Source: Pelomonas sp. Root1217
GTDB taxonomy: Bacteria; Pseudomonadota; Gammaproteobacteria; Burkholderiales; Burkholderiaceae_C
Length of the DNA stretch: 64,000 nt
Reading direction: 5' to 3'
Assembly: GCF_001425705.1 (NCBI RefSeq)
Contig: NZ_LMDC01000029.1
Coordinates: 1 to 64,000 of the forward strand
Shown here: in pieces, positions 45,027-52,424 of the stretch
How positions within the stretch are numbered: position 1 is the stretch's first letter
How the letters are laid out: every line of letters begins with the position of its first letter
The notes under the pieces: model-generated
The model's database searches: none
The model's input: only the letters and a program-made list of their open reading frames with translations
What the model was told of the DNA's origin: nothing
Program-made: the position numbers and the translations under genes

Positions 45027-47977
45027 GGCGTGGGCTCCAGCTGGATGGTCACGGCGTTGGCAGGCAGGGGCAGCTCGCGGCCCTGCCAGCTCAGCCCCTG
45101 GGACTCGACGTTAGCGCGCGGCAGCGGTGCGTCGCCAGCCCAGGCCAGGCGCAGCTCGCCGGGCAGGCGTTCGGGGCGGCGGTCGATGTGCAGTGTCCAG
45201 CCGCCATCGGCGCGCCTGAGCAGGCGGTAGTCGAGGCGGCCCCAGGCGGTGGACAGGCCGGCCACGCCGATATCGCCGGCCTGGCGCCAGGCCGGCGACA
45301 AACCCGCGCCGAGCACGAGGCTGCCGGTGGATTCACGCTCAAAGGCCAGCAGGTCCAGCGCGGCGCGTAGATAGTCAGACGAGATCCAGGCATGCGGCAT
45401 ATCACCGAGGAAACGGGCCTCGCGCGCATCGGGCCGCACCACCTCGGCCCACTGGTTCCATCCCATCGGGCGCTGGTACGTGAAGAACCAGGCCAGCAGC
45501 CGGTGCGCTTCATCCACCCAACCCAGGCGCACCAGGGCACTGACATTGCGCAGCTCGTAAGGCGTGTAGTCCGCCCATGGTTTGCGGCCGCTGATGCGGG
45601 CTTCGGCCTCGGCAACGTAGCGGTCAAACGTGCCGCGCAGCAACTCGGGTGGCAGCTTGTCAGCCTGGGCCGGGTTGAGGGCCATGGTCGTCGACGTCGC
45701 GTCGAAGTCGCCCCGATCGGCGGCACCGGCGATATGGTCCAGTTTGTAGTGCTTGGCCGTCGCGGCGATGGATGCATTCAGGTCGGCTTCGAACTCATCA
45801 CGCGACACCGCCCAGCGCACGGCCTGTGCGGTGTCGCCGAGAGCCTGGGCGATCTGCACCGCGTCCTTGTAGCCGCGCAGGGCCCAGAAGTCGTCCCAAT
45901 AGGAATAGGCCGGCTTGTCGGCATAGCCCTCGTGGCTGATGGACGGCGGCATCAGCCCTTTGAAGCGCGCGTCTGCACCGGGTTTGCGCTCACTCTGGCG
46001 CCGCGCCTCCATCCACGCGACGACGCGCTGTACCTTGGGCCGGTGGCGCTCCAGCAGCGCGCGGTCCTGGGTGTGACGCCACAGCTCGGCCACGGCGAAC
46101 AGGTACTGGCCGTGGCTGTCGTTCTCGACGACGGGGTCGGCGCCGCGCCGGTCAACGCAACAAGGCACCTTGCCGGATTCGAAGATGTAGCCGCCGTACC
46201 AGTCGACAAACTCGCGCGCGGCCTGGGCTTCGCCCATGCGCACCAGGCCGGCCACCATCATGGCGCCGTCGCGCACCCAGGAGCGCGCATAGGAGCGCGT
46301 TCCCGGCCGCAGCGCCGGGCCGTCGCGAGACACCAGGATTTGCGCCAACGCGCTGCGCATGGTGTCGGCAACAGGCTGGGCCTGGGGCGGCAACACGAGC
46401 TCCAGAGCACCCAGGCGGTCGCGCCAGTGGGCGGCGGCCACGGCGAGGCGCGTGTCGAGGGCGCCGGCATCGCCGCCCGTCACCCAACCAAGGCTGCGCG
46501 CCTCGCCGGGTGCGAGTTCGATGTCAAAGCGCATCAGCGCCGAGGGCAGTTGTTCGGCATCTGCCAATTGCGTGAGCGGCGGCGCCTGCAGCAGCGTGGC
46601 GAGGCCGGGGCCGGCACTCCATGATGCGGCACGCACTTCGGCAGGCGCCTCGCGCGGCTGGATGGTCAGCCCGGCCGCGGTGAGCTTGCCATCAGCCCAA
46701 GCCAGCGTGGGCAGCGGACTGATGCCGCCCTGGGTCGACAGGAACTGCTGCGGCGGGTTGACCTGCCAGGGGCGCAATGCCAGCAGCAGCGAGTAGCGCT
46801 GTGGCTTGCTGGTCGGGTTGCGCAGCGTGTAGCGGGCCAGCAGCTGCGGCGCCTTGGGCGGCCCGTCGGCGCCGGCTTCAACGCGCAGCTCGACGTCTGC
46901 ATGCCGCCATTGCACGACCGGCAAGGCGTGTTCGATGAGGCTGTGCTCGGTGCGCACCTGGGCCCAGGTGACGAGACGGCCGTCCGCGAGCCTGATGACG
47001 GGCTCGATGCTCGGGCCACCGCGGGTCAGCTCGATGGCACCGTCTTCGCTGACCAGGCCCGAACGCTGAGCGCCGCCATCCACGCCGGCGACGGTCCAGT
47101 AGTTCTGTTCGCCGAGGAAGGCGCGGGGCAGGTCGCCACGCGGCAGCGATCTGGCTATTTCGGCGACGGCGGCATTGCGGTCGGGCCAGCGGGCTGCATC
47201 CCGCAACTCCATCTCGGGCGGCTTCTTGCCCTCGTAGCGCAGCCGGATCCAGCGCCATTCCTGCTCGCCGAGAAACAGCGCGCGGCCGGGTTGGGTGGAC
47301 AGCGTCTTCCAGCGCCGGTTGTCGTCGGAGACTTCGACGCGCGTGGCCGTGCCGCTGGCAAACCACAGGCCGTTGAACTCGCGCAAGGTCTGGAAGTCCA
47401 GCGTCATCTCACTGGCACCCAGCCTGCGGCGCGGCTCCGGCCAGGCTTTGGGCGCGGGCTCGCGCGGCTCCATGCCAACTGCACCGACGCACAAGGCCCC
47501 TGCCCCGCCGCCCTGCTGGCCGGCGACGACGACGAACTCGATGAACTGGCTTCGCCTGAGCACCCGGTCTTCGGCGGGCCCCCAAGCGAAGGCGACATGG
47601 CGGCGCTTGAAGCGCATCTCGGTCAGCGTGTCGGGCAGGGCCAGCGCGGGGCGATTGATCCACCAGACGTTGTCGCCGCTGGCGTTGACGAACTTGATCT
47701 GCACGTCATTGCCGGCGCCCTTGCCCTTGAGCTGGGTGGTCAGCGCAAAGTCGGCCGGCCAGTCGAGCGGCAGCTCGCGACGCAGTACGGCATAGCCCGA
47801 CACGCCGGCAAAGTCGTAGTCGAGGCAGAGGCTGTCGTCACGGGCGTCCCGGCGCAAGCTTGCTTTGACCTGGTCCGAGGCGGTGACCTTCCACGGTGCG
47901 GCGTTCTTCATGTCGTCGAGGACGGCGGCAGCGGTCAGCTGTGCCGACAGCATCAGTGCGAGGACAAGCGCCTTCAT
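45023..47977 (-). CDS. exported multidomain protein with an (alpha/alpha)6-like putative glycosidase domain
   Basis: A 984-residue protein with a signal peptide (MKALVLALMLSAQLTAAAV). Residues about 20-175 look like a CBM11/jelly-roll carbohydrate-binding domain (DFALTTQLKGKGAGNDVQIK); 180-270 like a discoidin/F5-8C module (TRVEVSDDNRRWKTLSTQPG); the rest includes a beta-sandwich and a six-hairpin region with RSWVRDGAMM (D570), YSYWDDFWALRGYKDA near 690 and DFDATSTTMALNP near 755. The acidic residues in these segments could be catalytic. No known family can be named from sequence alone. It shares one base with the upstream permease stop and overlaps the esterase by four. Confidence 0.7.
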   Translation of the reverse strand: MKALVLALMLSAQLTAAAVLDDMKNAAPWKVTASDQVKASLRRDARDDSLCLDYDFAGVSGYAVLRRELPLDWPADFALTTQLKGKGAGNDVQIKFVNASGDNVWWINRPALALPDTLTEMRFKRRHVAFAWGPAEDRVLRRSQFIEFVVVAGQQGGGAGALCVGAVGMEPREPAPKAWPEPRRRLGASEMTLDFQTLREFNGLWFASGTATRVEVSDDNRRWKTLSTQPGRALFLGEQEWRWIRLRYEGKKPPEMELRDAARWPDRNAAVAEIARSLPRGDLPRAFLGEQNYWTVAGVDGGAQRSGLVSEDGAIELTRGGPSIEPVIRLADGRLVTWAQVRTEHSLIEHALPVVQWRHADVELRVEAGADGPPKAPQLLARYTLRNPTSKPQRYSLLLALRPWQVNPPQQFLSTQGGISPLPTLAWADGKLTAAGLTIQPREAPAEVRAASWSAGPGLATLLQAPPLTQLADAEQLPSALMRFDIELAPGEARSLGWVTGGDAGALDTRLAVAAAHWRDRLGALELVLPPQAQPVADTMRSALAQILVSRDGPALRPGTRSYARSWVRDGAMMVAGLVRMGEAQAAREFVDWYGGYIFESGKVPCCVDRRGADPVVENDSHGQYLFAVAELWRHTQDRALLERHRPKVQRVVAWMEARRQSERKPGADARFKGLMPPSISHEGYADKPAYSYWDDFWALRGYKDAVQIAQALGDTAQAVRWAVSRDEFEADLNASIAATAKHYKLDHIAGAADRGDFDATSTTMALNPAQADKLPPELLRGTFDRYVAEAEARISGRKPWADYTPYELRNVSALVRLGWVDEAHRLLAWFFTYQRPMGWNQWAEVVRPDAREARFLGDMPHAWISSDYLRAALDLLAFERESTGSLVLGAGLSPAWRQAGDIGVAGLSTAWGRLDYRLLRRADGGWTLHIDRRPERLPGELRLAWAGDAPLPRANVESQGLSWQGRELPLPANAVTIQLEPTP

Positions 47978-48789
47978 CACTTCACGCTTCCCATCAACAA
48001 CCCCTGCATGTAGTACCTCTGCAGCGCCACAAACAGCGCCAGCACCGGCAGCACCGTGATGACCGCCCCGGCCATCATCAGCTCGCTGTCGTTCACATGC
48101 TCCCGCGACAACGCAGCCAATGCGACTGGCAGCGTGTGCATCTCGCCGTCGGTCAACACGATCAACGGCCACATGAAGTCGTTCCAACTTCCTAAAAAGG
48201 CAAACACCGCCAGCGTCACCAACACCGGCTTCAACGTCGGCAGCACGATGTTCCAGAAGATGCGCCACTCCCCTGCCCCATCCAACCGAGCCGCCTCCAG
48301 CAATTCATCCGGCACCCCTCGCGCGTACTGCCGCACAAGGAAGATGCCAAAGATCCCCGCCATGCTCGGAATCAACACGCCGATCCATGTGTTCACCAGG
48401 CCCATGCCCTTGAGCATCAGGAACAGCGGCAGCATCGCCACCTGCCCCGGGATGACAAGCGCCGCGATCAGCAGCCCGAACACCCGATCGCGATGGCGAA
48501 AGCGCAGCTTGGCAAACGAGTAGCCGGCCAGCGTGTTGAAGCTCACCGACATCAACGTGCTCACCACGGCCAGCCCCAGGCTGTTGACGAAGGCTCGCTT
48601 CAAGCCACCGTCGCCGAGCAACTGGCGGTAGTGCACCAGCGTCGGGTCGTGCGGGACCAGCGGCGGCGGCAGGCTGGAGGCGCTGCCGGCCGGCATCAGC
48701 GACACGCAGACCATCCACACCAGCGGGAAGGCCGCCAGTGCAGCAAAGGCCCACAGCAAGCCATTGATGAGCAGGGCCTGGGGCTTCAT
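47977..48789 (-). CDS. sugar ABC transporter permease, MalG-like
   Basis: A 270-residue inner-membrane permease with six helices. The cytoplasmic EAA loop EAARLDGAGEWRIFWNIVLP contacts the ATPase, and the C-terminus YYMQGLLMGSVK is typical of MalG/LacG proteins. It overlaps the MalF-like gene by four bases. It forms the membrane channel with that protein for oligosaccharide import in the glucan operon. Confidence 0.9.
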   Translation of the reverse strand: MKPQALLINGLLWAFAALAAFPLVWMVCVSLMPAGSASSLPPPLVPHDPTLVHYRQLLGDGGLKRAFVNSLGLAVVSTLMSVSFNTLAGYSFAKLRFRHRDRVFGLLIAALVIPGQVAMLPLFLMLKGMGLVNTWIGVLIPSMAGIFGIFLVRQYARGVPDELLEAARLDGAGEWRIFWNIVLPTLKPVLVTLAVFAFLGSWNDFMWPLIVLTDGEMHTLPVALAALSREHVNDSELMMAGAVITVLPVLALFVALQRYYMQGLLMGSVK

Positions 48790-49682
48790 GCGCCCTCCCC
48801 CGTCAGCCGCCGCTGCAAGGCAATCAGGCCCTTGCTAACCACCACGATGATGACGAAGAGCACGAAGGCCACCGCCGAGGCCAGGCCCAGGTTCCACCAC
48901 TTGAAGCCTTCCTCGTACATCAGGTAGAGCACGCTGACGGTGCTTTGCAGCGGCCCGCCCTGGGTCATCACATAGGGCTCGGCAAACAGCTGGAAATAGC
49001 CGGCCGTCGTCAGGATGGTGACCATCAGCAGCGTCGGCGCAATGCTGGCCAGCGTGATGTGGCGGAACTGCGCCCAGCTACGCGCGCCGTCCAGCCGCGC
49101 GGCTTCGTACAAGTCATGCGGCACGGCCTGCAGGGCAGCGATGAAGATGATCATGTTGCCGCCGAAGTTCTTCCAGGCGGCGAACAGGATGATGGTGGGC
49201 ATGGACCAGTGCGGGTCGCCCAGCCAGTCCACCGGGTCCAGGCCCAGCGACTGCAGCGTGTAATTCACCAGGCCGTACTTGACGTGAAAAAGATAGCGCC
49301 AGATGACGGCGACGGCGACCAGCGTGGTCACCACGGGGGCGAACAGTGCGGTGCGCAGCAGCGGCTTGAAGCGCACCAGCTTGCTCTGCAGCAGCACGGC
49401 CGCGGCCAGCGACACGCCGATGGACAGCGGCACGCCAAGCACGACGAAGTAGAGCGTGTTGCCCAGCGCCTTCCAGAACAGCGGCAGGCTCAGCACGTGG
49501 ACATAGTTGTCCCAACCCTGCCAGCGCAGGTTGCGCAGGTCGGCCAGGGCATAGATGTCGAAGTCGGTCAGGCTCAGGGCCAGGCCGGCGAAGACGGGCA
49601 CGCCGAAGAACAGCGCGATGACGATCAGCGCCGGGGCAGCGAAGGCCCAGGCGGCGAGGGACTCGCGACCACTGTGCTTCAT
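48786..49682 (-). CDS. sugar ABC transporter permease, MalF-like
   Basis: A 298-residue permease with six helices, the EAA loop EAARLDGARSWAQFRHITLA, and the AEPYVMTQGGPLQSTVSVLY segment seen in MalF/UgpA-like proteins. ATG 49682 overlaps the binding-protein stop by four bases. The open frame upstream is a shadow. Same operon as the binding protein and the second permease; no ATPase gene is adjacent. Confidence 0.9.
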   Translation of the reverse strand: MKHSGRESLAAWAFAAPALIVIALFFGVPVFAGLALSLTDFDIYALADLRNLRWQGWDNYVHVLSLPLFWKALGNTLYFVVLGVPLSIGVSLAAAVLLQSKLVRFKPLLRTALFAPVVTTLVAVAVIWRYLFHVKYGLVNYTLQSLGLDPVDWLGDPHWSMPTIILFAAWKNFGGNMIIFIAALQAVPHDLYEAARLDGARSWAQFRHITLASIAPTLLMVTILTTAGYFQLFAEPYVMTQGGPLQSTVSVLYLMYEEGFKWWNLGLASAVAFVLFVIIVVVSKGLIALQRRLTGEGA

Positions 49683-50950
49683 GCGGCGGTCTTTCGGTCC
49701 AGCATCCAGCGACGCTTCTCGAGGATACCGTCGACGAGCGCGTCCAACGCACGCACGGTGGTGTCGAGGTCGGTCACGCCGTGCACGGCGCGCGTGGCCG
49801 CGAGCTGCATCTCCTTCTCGATGCGCTCCCATTCCGGCACGGCCGGCGCCGCGCGCACACGCTCAAGCTGGCGGCGGAAGGCGGCAGCGTGGCGATCCTC
49901 GGCCAGCGTGGCGCCATTCAAAGGCAGCGCCCACGCGCTGCGCCGGGCCGGCAGGTCGCCCGTCAGGCGGTAGAACTCGAGCTGCACGTCGGGCCGGCTC
50001 AGGTAGCTGATCAGCGCCCAGACTTCGGGTTTGTGGCGCGAGCGCTTGAACATGGCGAGGCTGGCACCACCGGCGATGGAAACGCCGGGGCCGTCCGGGC
50101 CAGGCAGCTCGGCGGTGATCCAGGCATTGGCCAGTTCGGCCGGCAGGCGGCGCTTGAACTCGCCGATGTCCCAGGGCCCCGACATGTAGAAGGCGAAGTT
50201 GCCGCGGCCGAATTCCTGCCAGAGGTTGCCGATCTGCACCTCGCTGACACCCGGCGCCTCGCCACGCTGGAAGCGCTCCAGGTAGAAGCCCAGGGCGGTG
50301 CGAAAGCCCGGCGACGAAAAGTTGCCGTAGCGGCCGCCGTCGCGCAGCACCTCGCCCGGCTGCTGCAGGGCCAGGGCCAGCAGCGGCGCGGATTCGTTGG
50401 TGGGCAGCAGGATGGGCTTGTCCATGCCGTGCTGGCGCAGCTGAGCCAGTGCCGCGCGCCAGTCGTCCCAGCTGACGGGCATGGACGGGATGCCGGCCTT
50501 GGCCAGCAGATCCTGGCGCACGAACAACAGCCGTGTGTCGACATACCAGGGCAGGCCCACGCGCTGGCCGGCGGGCGCGTTGGTGGCCCAGATGCCGTCG
50601 AAATAGTCGCCTGCGGCCAGCGTCGGCGTGCGCGCCAGCCACGGCTCCAGCGGCGCCAGCGCGCCCAAGGCCTGCATCTCGGGTAGCCATGTGTTGCCGA
50701 CCTGGGCGAGGTCGGGCGTGGCGTCGCCTGCGAAGGCGGTCAGCAGCTTCTCGTGCGCAGCCGTCCACGGCAACTGCTCGACCTTGACGCGCACGCCGGG
50801 GTGCTCGCGCTCGAAGCGGGGCATCAGCTCGGCCACGACCTCGCTCTCGCGGCCCATGGCCCAGAAGCGCAGCGTGGTCATGCCGCTGTCGCGTGCGCAG
50901 CCGGTCAGGGCGGCGGCGGCCGTAGCGGTGAGCAGGTCGCGGCGGCGCAT
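49679..50950 (-). CDS. extracellular sugar-binding lipoprotein of an ABC transporter
   Basis: A 423-residue family 1 solute-binding protein. The lipobox is LTGC (C18), after a short RRR-containing signal. Conserved features are FEREHPGVRVKVEQLPW near residue 50, GDATPDLAQVGNTWLPEM, and FYMSGPWDIGEF in the ligand cleft. It would deliver oligosaccharides to the MalFG-like permeases. Its start is one base from the stop of the GH144-like gene, with which it is translationally coupled. Confidence 0.9.
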   Translation of the reverse strand: MRRRDLLTATAAAALTGCARDSGMTTLRFWAMGRESEVVAELMPRFEREHPGVRVKVEQLPWTAAHEKLLTAFAGDATPDLAQVGNTWLPEMQALGALAPLEPWLARTPTLAAGDYFDGIWATNAPAGQRVGLPWYVDTRLLFVRQDLLAKAGIPSMPVSWDDWRAALAQLRQHGMDKPILLPTNESAPLLALALQQPGEVLRDGGRYGNFSSPGFRTALGFYLERFQRGEAPGVSEVQIGNLWQEFGRGNFAFYMSGPWDIGEFKRRLPAELANAWITAELPGPDGPGVSIAGGASLAMFKRSRHKPEVWALISYLSRPDVQLEFYRLTGDLPARRSAWALPLNGATLAEDRHAAAFRRQLERVRAAPAVPEWERIEKEMQLAATRAVHGVTDLDTTVRALDALVDGILEKRRWMLDRKTAA

Positions 50951-50951
50951 G

Positions 50952-52373
50952 TCAGCCGAGCCAACCCCCGGTGAAGCCCGCGCGCTTCAGGCCCCGGACC
51001 AGATGCGCGTTCTTGCGCATCGCCTGCCACACCAGCTCGCCTCGATGGTTGCCCATCATCGCCAGCAGCGGGCCCTGGTCGATGCCGAGCATGTCGGTGT
51101 CCACCCAGCCCTTGCCCGGCTCGATGCGGCCATGCGTGAGGCGCACGTCGGGGAAGTTGAAGCTGGGGTTGAAGGCATCCCAGAAGCCGTAGCGGCCGAA
51201 GGTGTGGGGATGGCGCGCCTTGATGGCCATCAGCGCCGGGATGACGATCTCGGGCGCGAAGGCGATGGAGCTGCCGGCCGCGTAAGGCGCCAGCGTGCCG
51301 TCGTCATGCAGGCCCATGCCGCGGCCGGCATAGCTGATGAAGCGGCGCTTCACGGTCTTGCCAACGGTGGTGGTGTATTGAAGCGAGATGTCGGCCGGGC
51401 CGTCGCTGGCGCTGACGCCCCAGACCTCGGTGCTGTAGCCCTGCCAGCCCAACGGGTTGGCCTGGGCATAGGCCTGTTGCACATAGGTCGCGCGGCGCGA
51501 GTTCTCGAAATAGTCCAGGCCCTTGTCACGCATGTAGGCGTCACGGATGCCGCGGAAGTCCACCCAGCAGTGGGTGAACTGGTGGCCGAACAGTGGCGGG
51601 AAGCGCAACAAGGTCTGACCATAGCTCTCGCCCCAACTCTGCTGGTCGTAGGTGCTGGTCCAGGCGTCCCAAGCCTCGGGCTTGACCGGATGGGTCGGCG
51701 AACCGAGTGCCAGCAGATAGACCAGCATCGCCTCGTTGTAGCCCTTCCAGTCGCTGCGGATGAAGCCCTTCTCCGGCGACCAGCCGTGGCTGATGGACGG
51801 CGGGCGCACCTGGGCCCAGGTCCAGTCGACGCGGCCATAGAGCTCGTCCGCCAGTTTGCGGATGGCGGCCTCGTCGGCATGTTCGCCGTCAAAGAAGCTC
51901 TGGGCATGCAGGGCGCCCATCAGCAGCAGAGCCGTGTCGACGGTGGAGAGCTCGCAGCGGTCGAAGCGCAGGCCCTCCTTCATGTCGAGGAAGTGATAGA
52001 AAAAGCCCTTGTGGCCCGCCACGCCGGTCTTGCCCGGGCCTTGGGGCAGGCCGGCGAAGAAGCGCAGCGTCGTCAACGTACGCTGGGCGGCCTGCGCTCG
52101 CGTGATGTAGCCGCGCGCCACGCCGACGGGATAGGCGCTCAGCGCGAAGCCGACGGCGGCGATGCTGGCGAATGAAGGGGTGGGCCAGCGGTCGGGCGCC
52201 AGGCCCGTTTTCTCGTCTGTCGTCTCCCAGAAGAAGTCGAAGGTGCGGCGCTCAAGGTCCGCGAGGAAGGCGTCGGCGGCTGGCGCGGGCGCCTCTGCCC
52301 AGCTGGGCAGGTTGGCGGCCAGGGCAAGGCCGGCGCCGTGGGCCAGGACGGCGCGTCGGGTCAGCAAACTCAT
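50952..52373 (-). CDS. exported glycoamylase-domain protein, GH144-like endo-beta-1,2-glucanase
   Basis: A 473-residue protein with a signal peptide (TRRAVLAHGAGLALAANLPS, possibly Tat type). From residue 30 it has the PF10091 glycoamylase domain: ERRTFDFFWETTDEKTGLAP, then YHFLDMKEGLRFDRCELSTV, WSPEKGFIRSDWKGYNEAML, and FGHQFTHCWVDFRGIRDAYM. The carbohydrate-active family with this domain is GH144, whose characterised members are endo-beta-1,2-glucanases; the domain name is historical. It would cut glucan in the periplasm. 51 bases behind the TonB receptor gene. Confidence 0.82.
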   Translation of the reverse strand: MSLLTRRAVLAHGAGLALAANLPSWAEAPAPAADAFLADLERRTFDFFWETTDEKTGLAPDRWPTPSFASIAAVGFALSAYPVGVARGYITRAQAAQRTLTTLRFFAGLPQGPGKTGVAGHKGFFYHFLDMKEGLRFDRCELSTVDTALLLMGALHAQSFFDGEHADEAAIRKLADELYGRVDWTWAQVRPPSISHGWSPEKGFIRSDWKGYNEAMLVYLLALGSPTHPVKPEAWDAWTSTYDQQSWGESYGQTLLRFPPLFGHQFTHCWVDFRGIRDAYMRDKGLDYFENSRRATYVQQAYAQANPLGWQGYSTEVWGVSASDGPADISLQYTTTVGKTVKRRFISYAGRGMGLHDDGTLAPYAAGSSIAFAPEIVIPALMAIKARHPHTFGRYGFWDAFNPSFNFPDVRLTHGRIEPGKGWVDTDMLGIDQGPLLAMMGNHRGELVWQAMRKNAHLVRGLKRAGFTGGWLG

Positions 52374-52424
52374 GGTGGGGGTGATTGTGGGAGCCGGCCG
52401 GGCAGCCGACTCCCGAACTTCTGA

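Noticed and set aside
45023-48268. A longer version of the putative glycosidase starting at 48268
   Set aside because: The extra 97 codons are a shadow of the permease gene; the ATG at 47977 starts a proper signal peptide and shares a base with the permease stop.
50952-52373. Annotation as a starch-degrading glucoamylase
   Set aside because: The glycoamylase domain name (PF10091) is historical; characterised members belong to GH144 and act on beta-1,2-glucan, which also fits the neighbouring GH94 and GH1 genes.
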